DNA of 35,897 nucleotides from a virus: IMG/VR virus record IMGVR_UViG_3300025101_000009, positions 1-35,897 of that record; one strand, 5' to 3'. Position 1 is the first letter of the stretch. Each line of letters opens with the position of its first letter. Positions 21,321 through 32,300 of the stretch are shown here, piece by piece. The position numbers and the translations under genes were made by a program. The notes under the pieces are model-generated. The model saw only the letters and a program-made list of their open reading frames with translations. It made no database searches and was not told where the DNA came from.

Positions 21321-23576
21321 ATGCCGCGTTCAGCTCCATCACAAACCAGCTTTGTAGCTGGCGAGATCTCGCCGCGTCTAGAAGGCCGGGTTGACCTAGA
21401 AAAATACAGATCAGGTGCGGCTGAGCTGCTTAATATGGTGGTGCATCCTCATGGCGGTGCATCACGCAGACCGGGTACAGAATATATTGGCGAGATCAAA
21501 TCAAGCTCTGTCAAAGGGCGGCTGATACCGTTTGAGTTTAAAACAAGCGACACATACATCTTAGAATTTGGCGATAGCATTATGCGCGTTGTGCGTAATG
21601 GTGAATATGTCTTAGATGCTGCAAAGAATATAACAGCAATTACTAAAGCTAGCCCCGGTGTTATTACAAGTGCTGGTCACGGTCTGAGCAACGGTGATGA
21701 AATATTTGTATCGTCTGTTGGCGGTATGGCAGAGCTGAACACAAGAAACTATCGCGTGGCTAATGTGTCAACTGACACATTTACGCTGACAGATTTGTTT
21801 GGTGCTGCTATCGATACAACTAATTTTACGACATATACATCCGGCGGCACGGCTGAAGAAGTATTCAATATTGCAACGCCGTACCCAGAAGCAGTGTTGG
21901 CAGATCTCAGATTTGTGCAATCTGCCGACACAATGTTTATTGTGCATCCATCGCATGAACCGCGAAAGCTAACCCGGACTGATCACACTGCGTGGGCATT
22001 TAGCACTATCACTTTTGTTGATGGGCCGTATCTTGATGTCAACACAACCACAACAACGCTAAATCCAAATGCCGACACCGGCACTGGCGTTGCGCTTGTG
22101 GCATCAACTAATCTTTTCGCTGCAACAGATGTTGGGCGGCTGGTCAGTCTGCCAGGGGGTAATGCGACCATTACAGCATTCACAGACGCGCAAAATGTGA
22201 CTGTGACAATCAATGACACGCTGTCAGCAACCACAGCGACAACAAACTGGGCGCTTGGCGCGTTTTCCAACACGACAGGCTTTCCATCTGTTGTGACATT
22301 TTTTGAGCAAAGGCTGATTTTTGCAGCAACGACAAACGAGCCGCAAAGCTTGTTTATGTCGAAGTCTGGTGATTTCGAAAATTTTACAGCCGGTACGGCT
22401 GACGATAGTGCAATTATATTCCAGATTGCATCAAACCGTGTAAACAGCATCAGGTATTTGGCTGCGACAAGGGTTTTGACGATTGGCACCAGCGGCGGCG
22501 AATATGTGCTATCGACAACCAATGATGGCCCAATAACGCCGACAAACGCACAGATTCGTAAATACAGCAACTATGGCACGGCAAATGTTGAGCCGGTGCA
22601 AGTCGCTGATGTGACGCTTTTCTTGCAACGAGCCAAGCGCAAGTTTCGTGAATTTAAATACGCTGGAGAGATCAATGCTAGCGGGTATTCAGCGGCTGAC
22701 ATGTCGATATTGTCTGAGCATATCACGCTTGGTGGCATAGTTGATGTTGCTTATCAGCAAGAGCCCGACAGCATTATCTGGCTGATCCGCGCTGATGGGC
22801 AGTTGCTGGGGATGACATATCGCCGGGAAGAAGAGGTGGTTGCGTGGCACCAGCATAAGATTGGTGGCACTTACACCGGCACACATGGGTCGTTGGCATC
22901 TGCAACTTACGACTATGGGATGGTTGAAAGTATTGCTGTGTTGCCGACAGAAGATTCAGAAGATGAACTTTACATGATCGTCAAGCGCACGATTAACAGT
23001 GTGACTAAGCGATACCTTGAGCGAATGAAGCCGTTTGATTTTGGCACAGATGCGACAACAGCGTTTTTCGTAGACAGTGGGCTGTCATACTCTGGCAGCT
23101 CAACGACTAGCCTGACCGGGCTGTATCATCTTGCCGGGCAAACAGTCAGTATTCTTAACAATGGTGCAACACACCCTGATGCCACTGTGACTGCTGGCGG
23201 TGTGACCGTGTCACCGGCAACGACAAAAGCGGCTGTTGGTTTAAACTATACAAGCAGATTAAAAACACTACGCCTTGAAGCTGGTAGCTCAGATGGCACA
23301 AGCCAAGGCAAAATTAAACGCATACATGAAATCACTTTGCGGCTGCATAAAACGCTTGGTGTCGAGGTTGGCAGCGATGTGACTGATGTTGACCGGATCC
23401 CATTTAGAGACAGCTCTATGGCGATGGGTTCTGCTGTGTCGCTATTTACTGGTGATAAAGAAATAGAATTTCGCGGTGGCTTTGAGGAAGACGATCAGAT
23501 TGTCATTCAGCAAACACAGCCATTACCGCTGACTGTTTTGGCAATTTATCCACGCATGAACACATTCGATAGTTGA
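21321..23576 (+). CDS. Tail tubular protein B (nozzle)
   Basis: A 751-residue protein starting PSQTSFVAGEISPRLEGRVD, LEKYRSGAAELLNMVVHPHG, GASRRPGTEYIGE, which is the signature of the tail tube B / nozzle family in marine and alphaproteobacterial podoviruses. The FEFKTSDTYILEFGDSIMRV segment and later beta-rich repeats fit a six-fold nozzle. It forms the tail tip through which DNA exits and to which fibres attach. An extended Thr-rich region (about 230-320) resembles a linker or inserted Ig-like domain. Confidence 0.92.
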   Translation: MPRSAPSQTSFVAGEISPRLEGRVDLEKYRSGAAELLNMVVHPHGGASRRPGTEYIGEIKSSSVKGRLIPFEFKTSDTYILEFGDSIMRVVRNGEYVLDAAKNITAITKASPGVITSAGHGLSNGDEIFVSSVGGMAELNTRNYRVANVSTDTFTLTDLFGAAIDTTNFTTYTSGGTAEEVFNIATPYPEAVLADLRFVQSADTMFIVHPSHEPRKLTRTDHTAWAFSTITFVDGPYLDVNTTTTTLNPNADTGTGVALVASTNLFAATDVGRLVSLPGGNATITAFTDAQNVTVTINDTLSATTATTNWALGAFSNTTGFPSVVTFFEQRLIFAATTNEPQSLFMSKSGDFENFTAGTADDSAIIFQIASNRVNSIRYLAATRVLTIGTSGGEYVLSTTNDGPITPTNAQIRKYSNYGTANVEPVQVADVTLFLQRAKRKFREFKYAGEINASGYSAADMSILSEHITLGGIVDVAYQQEPDSIIWLIRADGQLLGMTYRREEEVVAWHQHKIGGTYTGTHGSLASATYDYGMVESIAVLPTEDSEDELYMIVKRTINSVTKRYLERMKPFDFGTDATTAFFVDSGLSYSGSSTTSLTGLYHLAGQTVSILNNGATHPDATVTAGGVTVSPATTKAAVGLNYTSRLKTLRLEAGSSDGTSQGKIKRIHEITLRLHKTLGVEVGSDVTDVDRIPFRDSSMAMGSAVSLFTGDKEIEFRGGFEEDDQIVIQQTQPLPLTVLAIYPRMNTFDS

Positions 23577-23584
23577 GGTAAGTA

Positions 23585-24133
23585 ATGAGCTGGTGGCAAA
23601 TAGCATCTGTTGGCCTTGGTATTTACGGCGCATATCAAAACAAAAGAGCCGGTGACAATGCGGCTGCGTTTGCTAGAGCAATCGGTCAAGAAAACGCCAA
23701 GATTATTGAACGCGACATTGATATTGCGGATCGTCAAATTGAAATACTTGGCCGCAACCTTGAGACATCAAATCGGCGTAAAACATCACTGTTTGAAGAA
23801 TTTCAAGGGCGTGGCAGATCAATATACGGCGGCGGTGGCATTGAGCTTAGCCGGGGTGCGCCGGTATCGGTGGCATTACGATCCGCTGCTGAATTTGAAT
23901 ATGAACTAGAGGTTGATGCGTACAACACATCTATCGCTATTCTAGAGCAAGAAGACCGCAAAGTTGAAGCGAGAATGCGCGCCAATGTCAGTCGCATGGG
24001 TGGTCAGGCGCAAGCGTCAGCCTACAAAGCGCAAGGCACAACAGCGCTTCTAACTGGCATTGGCGCTGGCATTGGACAGGCTGGTGACTATGACATGTTC
24101 ACGAAATCTTATTGGCAAAACTTTTTTACATAA
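23585..24133 (+). CDS. Internal virion protein, T7 gp14-like
   Basis: A 182-residue protein with a GAGGTAAG leader. It has a hydrophobic N-terminal helix (WWQIASVGLGIYGAYQNKRA), a long helical middle (GQENAKIIERDIDIADRQIE), a Gly-rich turn (RSIYGGGGIELSRGAPVSVA), a second helix and a C-terminal hydrophobic Gly/Ala segment (TTALLTGIGAGIGQAGDYDM). This arrangement is that of gp14-like ejection proteins, which form an outer-membrane pore during infection. Next to tail tube B and before the large ejection proteins, as in T7-like genomes. Confidence 0.82.
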   Translation: MSWWQIASVGLGIYGAYQNKRAGDNAAAFARAIGQENAKIIERDIDIADRQIEILGRNLETSNRRKTSLFEEFQGRGRSIYGGGGIELSRGAPVSVALRSAAEFEYELEVDAYNTSIAILEQEDRKVEARMRANVSRMGGQAQASAYKAQGTTALLTGIGAGIGQAGDYDMFTKSYWQNFFT

Positions 24134-24145
24134 TGGAGTTGCTTG

Positions 24146-25861
24146 ATGCCTAAAGTGCCGGTTTACGCCAGCCAAGCTGCACCAACCACCGATACCGGGA
24201 TGGTTAGCTACACACGCGCTCAAAAAGACAGCCGCCCATTTATACAAGCGGCACTTGCAAAAGGCGAGGTGGCTGGTACAGCCGCATCACTGATATCTAA
24301 TTTTATAGATGGTCGCATAAGATCAGAGGGGGATCTGCAAGCTGATACAGCGCTTGCCGGTGCTGATGCTGCACTTGAAGGTGAGGTTAGTAGACTAAAG
24401 CGATCTAGAAGCCCAGCCGCTGTGTTTGGCGCTGATCTTACAAATGACGATAGTTGGTTTGGCGCTGTGGAAGATGTGCGAACAAGCGCTTCTCAGGGTT
24501 TGGATTCATATGCGCGAAAACAATTTAATACAAAGTTTGCCGCAAAAGCAGCGCAACACCGGGCAAAGCTGCGAACTGCAATCGATGAGCGAGTAATTAA
24601 CGCGCAAATAGCATTGCATGACACTAACAGCGCTAACTTAATTATGTCGTTTTCAAACATAAACAATACTGATGCCTATCCTAACGGCGAAGAAATGTTG
24701 CGTAGTTTTAAAAATGCAATAGCAGAACACTCAAACAATGGATTGAAACTTGTCTACGAGGGCAAGTTGGAAATGGATCAACACCAAGCAGATTTGCTTA
24801 AAATAGCAAAAGAGGTTGCAGAAAACTCTTTGACTCTATTTTTGAATGAACAGCCAAATGCTTTGGTAGCGTATGAAATGCTTACCTCTGGTGACCCGGA
24901 AGAGGCTGAGCTGCTGTCGAAAAAGCACGACAACGGTGCTTTTGCTATGCACATGCTAAAAATTCTTAAAAAAACAAATCCTGCTGATCATATAGCGTTG
25001 CTTGATGCTTTGGAAAAACGCGCGTTCCAAGAATATGACAACAGCAAAAAACGCGAAAGAGATGACCGCGATGCAATCAAGCGCGGCAACGAAAAATTAT
25101 TTAATGAAATTTTTGAACCCGGCACTAGTAACGAACAAATCCAAACAAACTTGAGAGTATTGCGCGATCAAAATTTTATTACGCCAACGATGCAAAATTT
25201 GATTGAGAAACTTGAAACTAGTAGCTCAGCTAACGCTGTTTTCCGCACACAAGAACAGGGTGATGATGAATCTATTGTAATGGCTATGGAAGCGCTTGTT
25301 CCATTTGGTCAACTTACATATGACATTTTAGCACAGAATGCAGATGGTTTGACACAAGAGACATTCCGCTCATTGATGAACGATGTTGGCACAATACAAA
25401 AAGACAAATGGTCAGACATAGAAAAAGGTTTCCGCTACGAGTTTGGTTATGCTGAAGAGCAAGGCAATGACATTGAAGAGTATGAACAGCAAGCCAAGCA
25501 ATCTTATCAGCAAGCGCGGCGCTTATGGCGAAGATACAAGCTTAAAAATCCAAGTGCCAGTGCTATCGACATGCAACAAGAATATAAAAGAATTGTTGAG
25601 GCAGAGCGCGAAAAGCTTGATCAAGTCGTAAAAATAGAGCTGAAAAACACATTAAAGCTGCTTGAAGAGAACGGCACTTATACTGACCCACAAACGCGAG
25701 TGCAAACAAGATTAACATTCCCAAGAAATGCAGACGGCACTTTTGATTTAGGTCAGGTGTTAAACACACTATCCAATCATATCGAAGTGACAGGCCAATC
25801 CTTGTTGGCATTAGATTTAGATATGGTGCGTTATTATCTTGATATGATGGAAGGCCGCTAA
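24146..25861 (+). CDS. Internal virion / ejection protein, T7 gp15-like position
   Basis: A 571-residue helical protein from the ATG at 24146 with GGAG eight bases upstream (a TTG at 24143 is less likely). It opens VPVYASQAAPTTDTGMVSYT, a conserved opening in this protein type (VP.Y.......G......T), and continues as charged helices with no membrane segment. By position between the gp14-like gene and larger ejection proteins it is the gp15 equivalent that forms the periplasmic conduit. It overlaps the next gene by one base (TAATG). Confidence 0.75.
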   Translation: MPKVPVYASQAAPTTDTGMVSYTRAQKDSRPFIQAALAKGEVAGTAASLISNFIDGRIRSEGDLQADTALAGADAALEGEVSRLKRSRSPAAVFGADLTNDDSWFGAVEDVRTSASQGLDSYARKQFNTKFAAKAAQHRAKLRTAIDERVINAQIALHDTNSANLIMSFSNINNTDAYPNGEEMLRSFKNAIAEHSNNGLKLVYEGKLEMDQHQADLLKIAKEVAENSLTLFLNEQPNALVAYEMLTSGDPEEAELLSKKHDNGAFAMHMLKILKKTNPADHIALLDALEKRAFQEYDNSKKRERDDRDAIKRGNEKLFNEIFEPGTSNEQIQTNLRVLRDQNFITPTMQNLIEKLETSSSANAVFRTQEQGDDESIVMAMEALVPFGQLTYDILAQNADGLTQETFRSLMNDVGTIQKDKWSDIEKGFRYEFGYAEEQGNDIEEYEQQAKQSYQQARRLWRRYKLKNPSASAIDMQQEYKRIVEAEREKLDQVVKIELKNTLKLLEENGTYTDPQTRVQTRLTFPRNADGTFDLGQVLNTLSNHIEVTGQSLLALDLDMVRYYLDMMEGR

Positions 25862-28800
25862 TGGAGCAACCAACAAAGTTTGCCACACCGGCTGAAGAAG
25901 CTTTGACTATGGATAACCAAGGACGCATGCGCGTTATGATGGATCCAGTGTCAGAAACCGATGCAGATCTTTTTCGCGCTGGCCCAGAGACAAGAGAGCC
26001 CGGCACAGCGCCAGTTGAGGCAGAACCAAATCAACGCATGCCAAGCTTGGCGCATCCTTTTGTGACATTGGCAGAAGATGCCATCGATGCTGATGCTGAG
26101 TACGGCAAGTATCTGCTTGCATCTCAGCTACGCTCTATTGGCGTTGAGCCATTTCCTGAGCCAACACAGTCACCAGATGACATGATGCTTGCCGGGCCAA
26201 GCGGCGAAGCACAGTCGGATGGGCGGTCAATATCAGGCCAAGTCGGTCAAGCCATTTTTAAAGGTCTTGATCAAGGTGGCCGGGAGCTGATGGATTCATT
26301 TGCGTTTCTTGCTGGCGCACCAGTTGAGGCGGCAAAAAATGTAATGAATGTTGGCTTAGAAGCTGTTGGCATGGAGCCAATCAAAAACGCATTCGGCGAT
26401 ATAGACAGAATGCGAACCGTAGTTGGCGCTTACCAAAACGCTGTCGATGAAGCGATCCCGGTGCCAGAATCTGTGCGTGATTGGGCTAGCCAGCCATATG
26501 ACAATGAAATACTTGGCGGTCTTGTTGAAGGCATTACACAATTCGGCGTAGCAGCCGTTCCAGCGGCCAAACTTGTAAAAGCTATGACAACCTACAATGC
26601 AGCCGCTAGAGGCTTTGTGTGGGGCGCTATCGCTGATTTCACTGCATTTAATCCTGATGATCCGACACTTGCCAATGGGATCATAGATCATTTGCAATCA
26701 TTACCGCCAGAAGAGCAAATGCCGGTGTTGCAGTCATTCTTGTCTGTAATGGAAAAATACGAAACTGATAGCGAATTGGTGAAGCGCGCCAAAATGGCAA
26801 TGGAAGGTGGCGTTATCGGAACTGTTATTGAGGGTGCAATCAAAGTTGCCCGAATGATACCGTTCCAAGAAATAGCTGATGCAAGCAAGCGCGCCATAGG
26901 CCGGGCTGGTGAGGCGGCTGATGCGCGGATAGCTGAGCGTGATAGCAGCGTGACGCTGGGAGCTGGCGCTGATCCTATGCCAATGATTGATGAGGCTATA
27001 TCTGCGGCTGGTAAGGCTGTTAGAAGACGGCGTATTAATCGTGAAGAACGAGAAATAATTAAAACAGACATTGCGAATCAAAAACTAAAAGATGGACAAG
27101 AGCCAGTTGATTTGAAAAATGTGGTTGATGAGGTGGAAAGAATTAAAAATGAATACCCACCAGAAAACGGTTGGTTACCAATTAATGTGCAAACTGGCCG
27201 TAATTTAAAAGACCAATCGAAGCGCAACCCTGTTTTCAAAGTAGATAAAGACGGCGGCTTAGAAATACGCTGGGAGCAACCAGCTTATGCATTCCATAAT
27301 CCACCGGGCGAAAAACTTAAAGGTGCGGCTGGGAAAGCGCAACGCCAAGCACATCAAGAAAAACTTGTTGATGTTACAATTGATGAAGTCTCAGCTATTG
27401 TTGAACGCGCAAAAAGCGGTGACCAAGCAGCTATTGAAATTATTAATCAAGCAAATTGGTATAGATCAATGCGTACACGGTTACGCAAAGAATTTGGCGG
27501 TTTAGCAGATATTTTTGCCGATATTATTGGGGCAACATCAGCGCAAACAAATGTGCAACAAAATTATGAAAATGCGTTGCAAGTGTTGCGAAGATTTACG
27601 CGCGGTGAATTTGATAAAGAAATTGCTATTTATCAAGCTAGAATTGACGCTGGTAAACCTATGGGCAGCGCTGAACTTAATGCGTTACATAAAGATGAAA
27701 ACAGCCCATTTAGGTTAATTACAAAAGCGTCAGGATCATTGTTCAATACTAATAGCCCGGCGGCTACTGAAGCTTTGTTAAATATGTTTAGACAAGTCAA
27801 AGTAGGCAAAGCGCCAAAAACTATTAACTTTACTGGAAATCTTATTGGATTTGGCAATGAGGCAACTATTGATGTGTGGGCCGCTAGGTTCTTGCGTGAC
27901 GCTGCTGATTTGCCACGCATACCGCCGCCAGCAGAAAAAGCTGTGTCTGGCAAACATCTTACTGGTAGCACATTAGAAGATCCAAGAATTGGTGCAGAAT
28001 TTGGATTTGGTCAAAAAGTGTTTGCAGCGGCCGCTAAACAAATAAATGACAGTGGTATTATAAAAGAAGCAAATCCTGAGTTGGGCGAAATTGGCGCAGA
28101 TGATTTACAAGCTATTGTGTGGTTTCTTGAAAAAGAAAAGTGGACTAAGAATGGTTGGACAAGCAAAGCCGGAGAGGGTGGATCACTAGATTATGAATCT
28201 GTTTACGGTGGTTCTGTTGATCGAAACAGGGTTGCCCAATTGCGTTCTATTATTAACAAAAAAGGCAGTACGCCAGCTCAAATAGCAGATGCTAAAACAG
28301 AGCTAAAAACATTAGAAGGTGAGCCGCAACGGTTTGTCGCTGGGATTTCAAGAGAGCGTCCGGGCGCGGTGCCGACAAATATAGAGCAAAATGAACTAGC
28401 GCAAGAAATATTAGCGCCAGTTTTAAAAGATGAAAAAATGATTGGTGTGCAAGCTAATAGCACATATGGCGAATTTGATGATGTGCCAGAGCGGTCTATT
28501 AATTTTGAGGTTGTTACTCAAATTGATTTTGAACCAACCGCAATGATAAACGGCATTGTTGAAGCTGGCCGCAAATATGATCAAGATGCTGTGTTTGTGT
28601 CAAAAGTGGTTGCTGATGTTACCCCAAATGCAAGGCCCGGTGTCGAAATGTATTTTGACAGTAGACGATGGAAACAGGGTGGTGATGGCCTTGTCCAAGC
28701 TGTTACCAGAATATTACGCGAAAAGGGAATGGATGGTTATACTTTTGTGACCGATGCGCGTCAAAGTGACCGTGTTGATGTGCAAGCGGTTGAGCCGCAA

Positions 28801-29121
28801 CAAAAATTTAGCGAGGTTTCTGGAACCTTTACAACAGATAATACAACGCCAGAGCTTGAAGCCCAATATGTTGGGGTCAGATTCCAATATGTGCCTGAGT
28901 TTGATGGAACAGCAACAGATCCAAACCTTCAACAAATATTAATAGATCGTGCAAAAGAATATAGAAATGTTATGGATGAGATCGGCAAACTTGACGGCGT
29001 GACCTATGGTGATGTAGTGTTCTATGACACTAAAGTCTTTAAAAACACAGACCGTGAAGGAGCGGAGTGGATAGATGGTGGAACAAGCTATGAACAACAG
29101 CTTGGAAAATCTGCTGAGTGA
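25861..29121 (+). CDS. Large internal virion protein with DUF7178-like domain
   Basis: A 1,086-residue protein. The N-terminal ~390 residues contain a helical region with hydrophobic stretches (GVAAVPAAKLVKAMTTYNAA, GVIGTVIEGAIKVARMIPFQ). About residues 525-760 read NWYRSMRTRLRKEFGGLADI, FADIIGATSAQTNVQQNYEN and FTGNLIGFGNEATIDVWAAR, which I recognise as the DUF7178 / polyvalent-protein type domain. Large polyvalent proteins are injected with phage DNA. GC drops from about 50% or more (26101-26940 samples) to about 38% (27481-27720, hand counts), suggesting the C-terminal half was acquired separately. The exact enzymatic role is unknown. Confidence 0.75.
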   Translation: MEQPTKFATPAEEALTMDNQGRMRVMMDPVSETDADLFRAGPETREPGTAPVEAEPNQRMPSLAHPFVTLAEDAIDADAEYGKYLLASQLRSIGVEPFPEPTQSPDDMMLAGPSGEAQSDGRSISGQVGQAIFKGLDQGGRELMDSFAFLAGAPVEAAKNVMNVGLEAVGMEPIKNAFGDIDRMRTVVGAYQNAVDEAIPVPESVRDWASQPYDNEILGGLVEGITQFGVAAVPAAKLVKAMTTYNAAARGFVWGAIADFTAFNPDDPTLANGIIDHLQSLPPEEQMPVLQSFLSVMEKYETDSELVKRAKMAMEGGVIGTVIEGAIKVARMIPFQEIADASKRAIGRAGEAADARIAERDSSVTLGAGADPMPMIDEAISAAGKAVRRRRINREEREIIKTDIANQKLKDGQEPVDLKNVVDEVERIKNEYPPENGWLPINVQTGRNLKDQSKRNPVFKVDKDGGLEIRWEQPAYAFHNPPGEKLKGAAGKAQRQAHQEKLVDVTIDEVSAIVERAKSGDQAAIEIINQANWYRSMRTRLRKEFGGLADIFADIIGATSAQTNVQQNYENALQVLRRFTRGEFDKEIAIYQARIDAGKPMGSAELNALHKDENSPFRLITKASGSLFNTNSPAATEALLNMFRQVKVGKAPKTINFTGNLIGFGNEATIDVWAARFLRDAADLPRIPPPAEKAVSGKHLTGSTLEDPRIGAEFGFGQKVFAAAAKQINDSGIIKEANPELGEIGADDLQAIVWFLEKEKWTKNGWTSKAGEGGSLDYESVYGGSVDRNRVAQLRSIINKKGSTPAQIADAKTELKTLEGEPQRFVAGISRERPGAVPTNIEQNELAQEILAPVLKDEKMIGVQANSTYGEFDDVPERSINFEVVTQIDFEPTAMINGIVEAGRKYDQDAVFVSKVVADVTPNARPGVEMYFDSRRWKQGGDGLVQAVTRILREKGMDGYTFVTDARQSDRVDVQAVEPQQKFSEVSGTFTTDNTTPELEAQYVGVRFQYVPEFDGTATDPNLQQILIDRAKEYRNVMDEIGKLDGVTYGDVVFYDTKVFKNTDREGAEWIDGGTSYEQQLGKSAE

Positions 29122-29260
29122 CGCATTAGCCAACGGCAAAACTGAAGAAAGTTTTTCGGTAAAGCAATTGCGGCGGCAAATAGCAGCCAAGCAGTCCGGG
29201 CAAACTAGCCAAGATCTTTATGTCACTGGTAGTTATAAACAGTCCACTAACACATCTTAA
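29075..29260 (+). CDS. Small hypothetical protein
   Basis: A 61-residue protein overlapping the end of the large ejection protein by 47 nt. GGAG-like sequences precede the ATG at 29075; an ATG at 29090 (MNNSLENLLSDALANGKTEE) is an alternative. It is hydrophilic and helical (SFSVKQLRRQIAAKQSGQTS) with a Ser/Thr/Tyr-rich tail. It may be a minor ejection component. A terminator follows. Confidence 0.55.
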   Translation: MVEQAMNNSLENLLSDALANGKTEESFSVKQLRRQIAAKQSGQTSQDLYVTGSYKQSTNTS

Positions 29261-29309
29261 ATAATAAGCTTCACGAATGCATCTAAATCGTGTAAGGTTT
29301 TTCTAACAT

Positions 29310-29332
29310 GGGCGCAACAGCGCCCTTTTTTT
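29310..29332 (+). terminator. Rho-independent terminator between ejection protein genes
   Basis: A 6-bp GC stem GGGCGC / GCGCCC with AACA loop, followed by seven T residues (29326-29332). It lies 50 bp after the small gene ending at 29260 and 14 bp before the next large gene. No clear new promoter is visible before 29346, so it probably attenuates transcription rather than ending it. Confidence 0.82.
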
Positions 29333-29345
29333 ATGGGTACAATTC

Positions 29346-32300
29346 ATGTCAATTCAGATGCCGCCATCTGAGCAAGAGCAACTAGCTCAGCTCAACCAGA
29401 GAGCTATGCGCGATGTAGCAACCGGCGGTGTCACTGAAATGGCAACAGATCCGGCTATGCAAGTAGCTGGCAAAATACCACAAGCTGCATTAAACGCGCT
29501 TTTGAGTGTCTTTACTGGCAAAAGCACAAGACGGCCAACTGGCGAGATCGGTGACAAACCCCGCGTATTGGCTGAGGGCAACATTGAAAGCCCGGATATA
29601 AATTATAAAAAGACACAGACTGAAGCGGCAAAAAAAAATATGTCAGAAGAAGGTCTGGCAAAATTTCAAGCGCAAGGCAACCAAGCATCTGACCTTAGTC
29701 CGGCTGGGCAACGGCAAGCTGCTGCTTTGGCTGATGCAGATGAAGCGCTTGAGGCATCAGCAGAGGATCAGTTGCAACAAACCGTAACAGCAGCTCAGCG
29801 CGGTGTGACGGCAGATAAACAAGGTTTTAAATTAACTGATGATTCTTCTGGCTTAGCAAGTGAAAGCCAAGCTGCTGAGGTGCTTGAGAATGTCAGCCTT
29901 GGCGCAAGTTATTTGAAAAGTATTAAAGACGGTGCGCCGTTCAACTGGGATAATCTAAGAACGCCAGACGATGTAAAAACCTTGATCAATGCAGTTTCTG
30001 AAAGTTTGCCTGATCAACAGCAAGCTGCAACCAGAGGCGTTGTCACTAATGAAGAAACCATTGACGCTGCTATTGGTCAGCTCAGTGATACTATCGGCGT
30101 TACGCGCAACATATTGAAAAGACAAGTTGGCACATCATTTAAAAATGCGGCTGATGCTACGGCTGCAAGAATGTTGCTTGTTGATAGCGCCACAAAGCTT
30201 GAAGAGCTGGCAACGCGCGTGGCGCAAGGTGACGCAACCAATCGTGACATGTTGCAGTTTCGCCGTCAGCTAGCGATCCATAATGGTATCCAATTACAAA
30301 TAAAGGGCGCGCAAACAGAAGCTGCCCGGATATTGCAATCTTTCAATATCCCGGTGTCTGAGGGCATGAGTAAAGAAGCCAGCGCTCTCATAAATGCAGA
30401 TGTCATTGAAATATCTGGTGGTGCAAAAACTATGCAGCAAGCTGCTAAAGGTTTGCTGCTAGCAAAGAAAAATGGCGGCGATGCTGCATTTAATGAAGCG
30501 GCTCAAAAAGGCATAATGAGCAAATTTAAGAATGGCGTTGAGCATTTATACATAAACGGTTTGCTGTCGGGGCCAAAAACACAGTTTAAAAATGTAGTCG
30601 GAAACTTTTTGTTTGGCATGATGCAAGTGCCGGAAGAATTTATTGCCGGTATTTATGGCACTGGTGAGCGCGCCATTATGCGCGCTGCTGGCAAAGAAAT
30701 TGACTACACAAAGCAAGTTTACATGAGCGATGTGGCGCATAGATTTACTGGTTATGCAGTGTCTTTTGTTGATGCGCTTAGAGCTGCTAGAGAAGCGTTT
30801 GTAACTGGCGAAGCCGGTGACGCTGTAAACAAAGCTGAGTTTAATACATATCGAACTGGTAATGTCGGGGCTTTGACCGGGGGAAGGTCAACTGCAATCG
30901 ACAATGTGTTTAGCAACGCAATGTTGTATTTACACAATTTTAGCGGCATACCAACACGCTTGCTGCTAGCTGGTGATGATTTATTTAAAGTATTGTCGCA
31001 GAACGGCGAGTTGCATGCCATGGCAAATCGCCAGAGGAAAGCAGCTCTTGCTGCTGGCATGACTAAACAAGCTGCAAAAGAAGAAGGCTTGATGGTCATT
31101 AACAGTCCACGGCAGTTTGCTGAAGAGCTGGATGTAAAAAGTAGATATGACACGTTGATGTCTGACACTGGCGCAATTGGTCAGGCGGCAAGCTCTTTGC
31201 AAAATACATGGTTTGGCAGATACATATTGCCATTCGCCACAGCGCCAACAAACGATATTATAAGAACTTTTGAACGCACACCGCTGGGTCTTTTGCACAA
31301 AGATATGATTGGCAAGGATGCTAGCAAAAGGCAGATACGCATAGCTAGAATGGCGTTTACTGGCGTGGCAATGTCACAAGTAGCCATGTTTGCGGGCATG
31401 GGTCATATTACTGGCGGCATTCCGCAAACTAACTCTGGATATACCGACAAAAGAAAAAGAGAAAAACTGCCGCCGGGCTGGCAACCTTATAGCTTTGTGA
31501 CAAGAGGTGAGGGTTTTCCGACTGATGAAAACGGTGAGCCACTTGAACTATACAATCAATTTGGCGCGCCTAACGGCCCTTTAGAATACACAAGCTATGC
31601 AGGGCTTGGGCCTTTAGCCAGTGTAATAGGCTTAACCGCAGCAGCCGTGCAACATGCATCGTTGGCTACGTCTGCGGAAGAAAGACAATATGTGTATTTT
31701 GGCGCTGTGCTTGCCAGCATGGGATATTTTAGAGAATTGCCGTTCTTAAAAGGTATGGCAGATGTCATATCAGCTATGACAAAAGGTGATGCGAACTATT
31801 TGACATCAGGCCCACTGGGGTCAATGAATCTAGTGCCGGGTGTGCCAAACCCAGCGTCAGCTTTGACAAGAACCATTGAGCGTGTTGGTGACAACACAAT
31901 TACAAAAGCTGGTGCAGATTTTGAAATATACACTATTGATGAGGTACGCACCCTAACTGATCAAGGTGTGCTAAAAGCAAATCAAGATGGCAGCTATCCA
32001 TTTGATTTGGTTGGTATGCCTAAAACAGAAGCGAGTTTGAAGTTTACAGAGCTTATGAGCAACTGGCGCTATCAAGCCATTGCAACAAACCCATTTGTTG
32101 ATGATATAAACGCTGAAATTCCTCAATACGATACGCTGGGCAGACTTAAAACTGACGGCCCAACATTTCAAGAAGCGCCGAACATTCGTCTGTGGAATGC
32201 AATATCGCCAATTACAATCAGCTCATCTGAGGCGCAGCCTGACTATGTGAAAGAGCTAATACGGCTTGATTGGCCTATCCCACAAGCGCCAAAAGAATAC

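Noticed and set aside
21983-22570. 195-residue open frame on the minus strand inside the tail tube B gene
   Set aside because: It is antisense to a clear structural gene with low-complexity Val/Ser/Thr content mirroring the Thr-rich sense strand. It has no ribosome-binding site or family resemblance.
29335-29340. Single GGGTAC before the 29346 gene as another arm-type site
   Set aside because: It is one isolated hexamer without a partner, directly behind a terminator and next to a start codon, so chance occurrence is likely.
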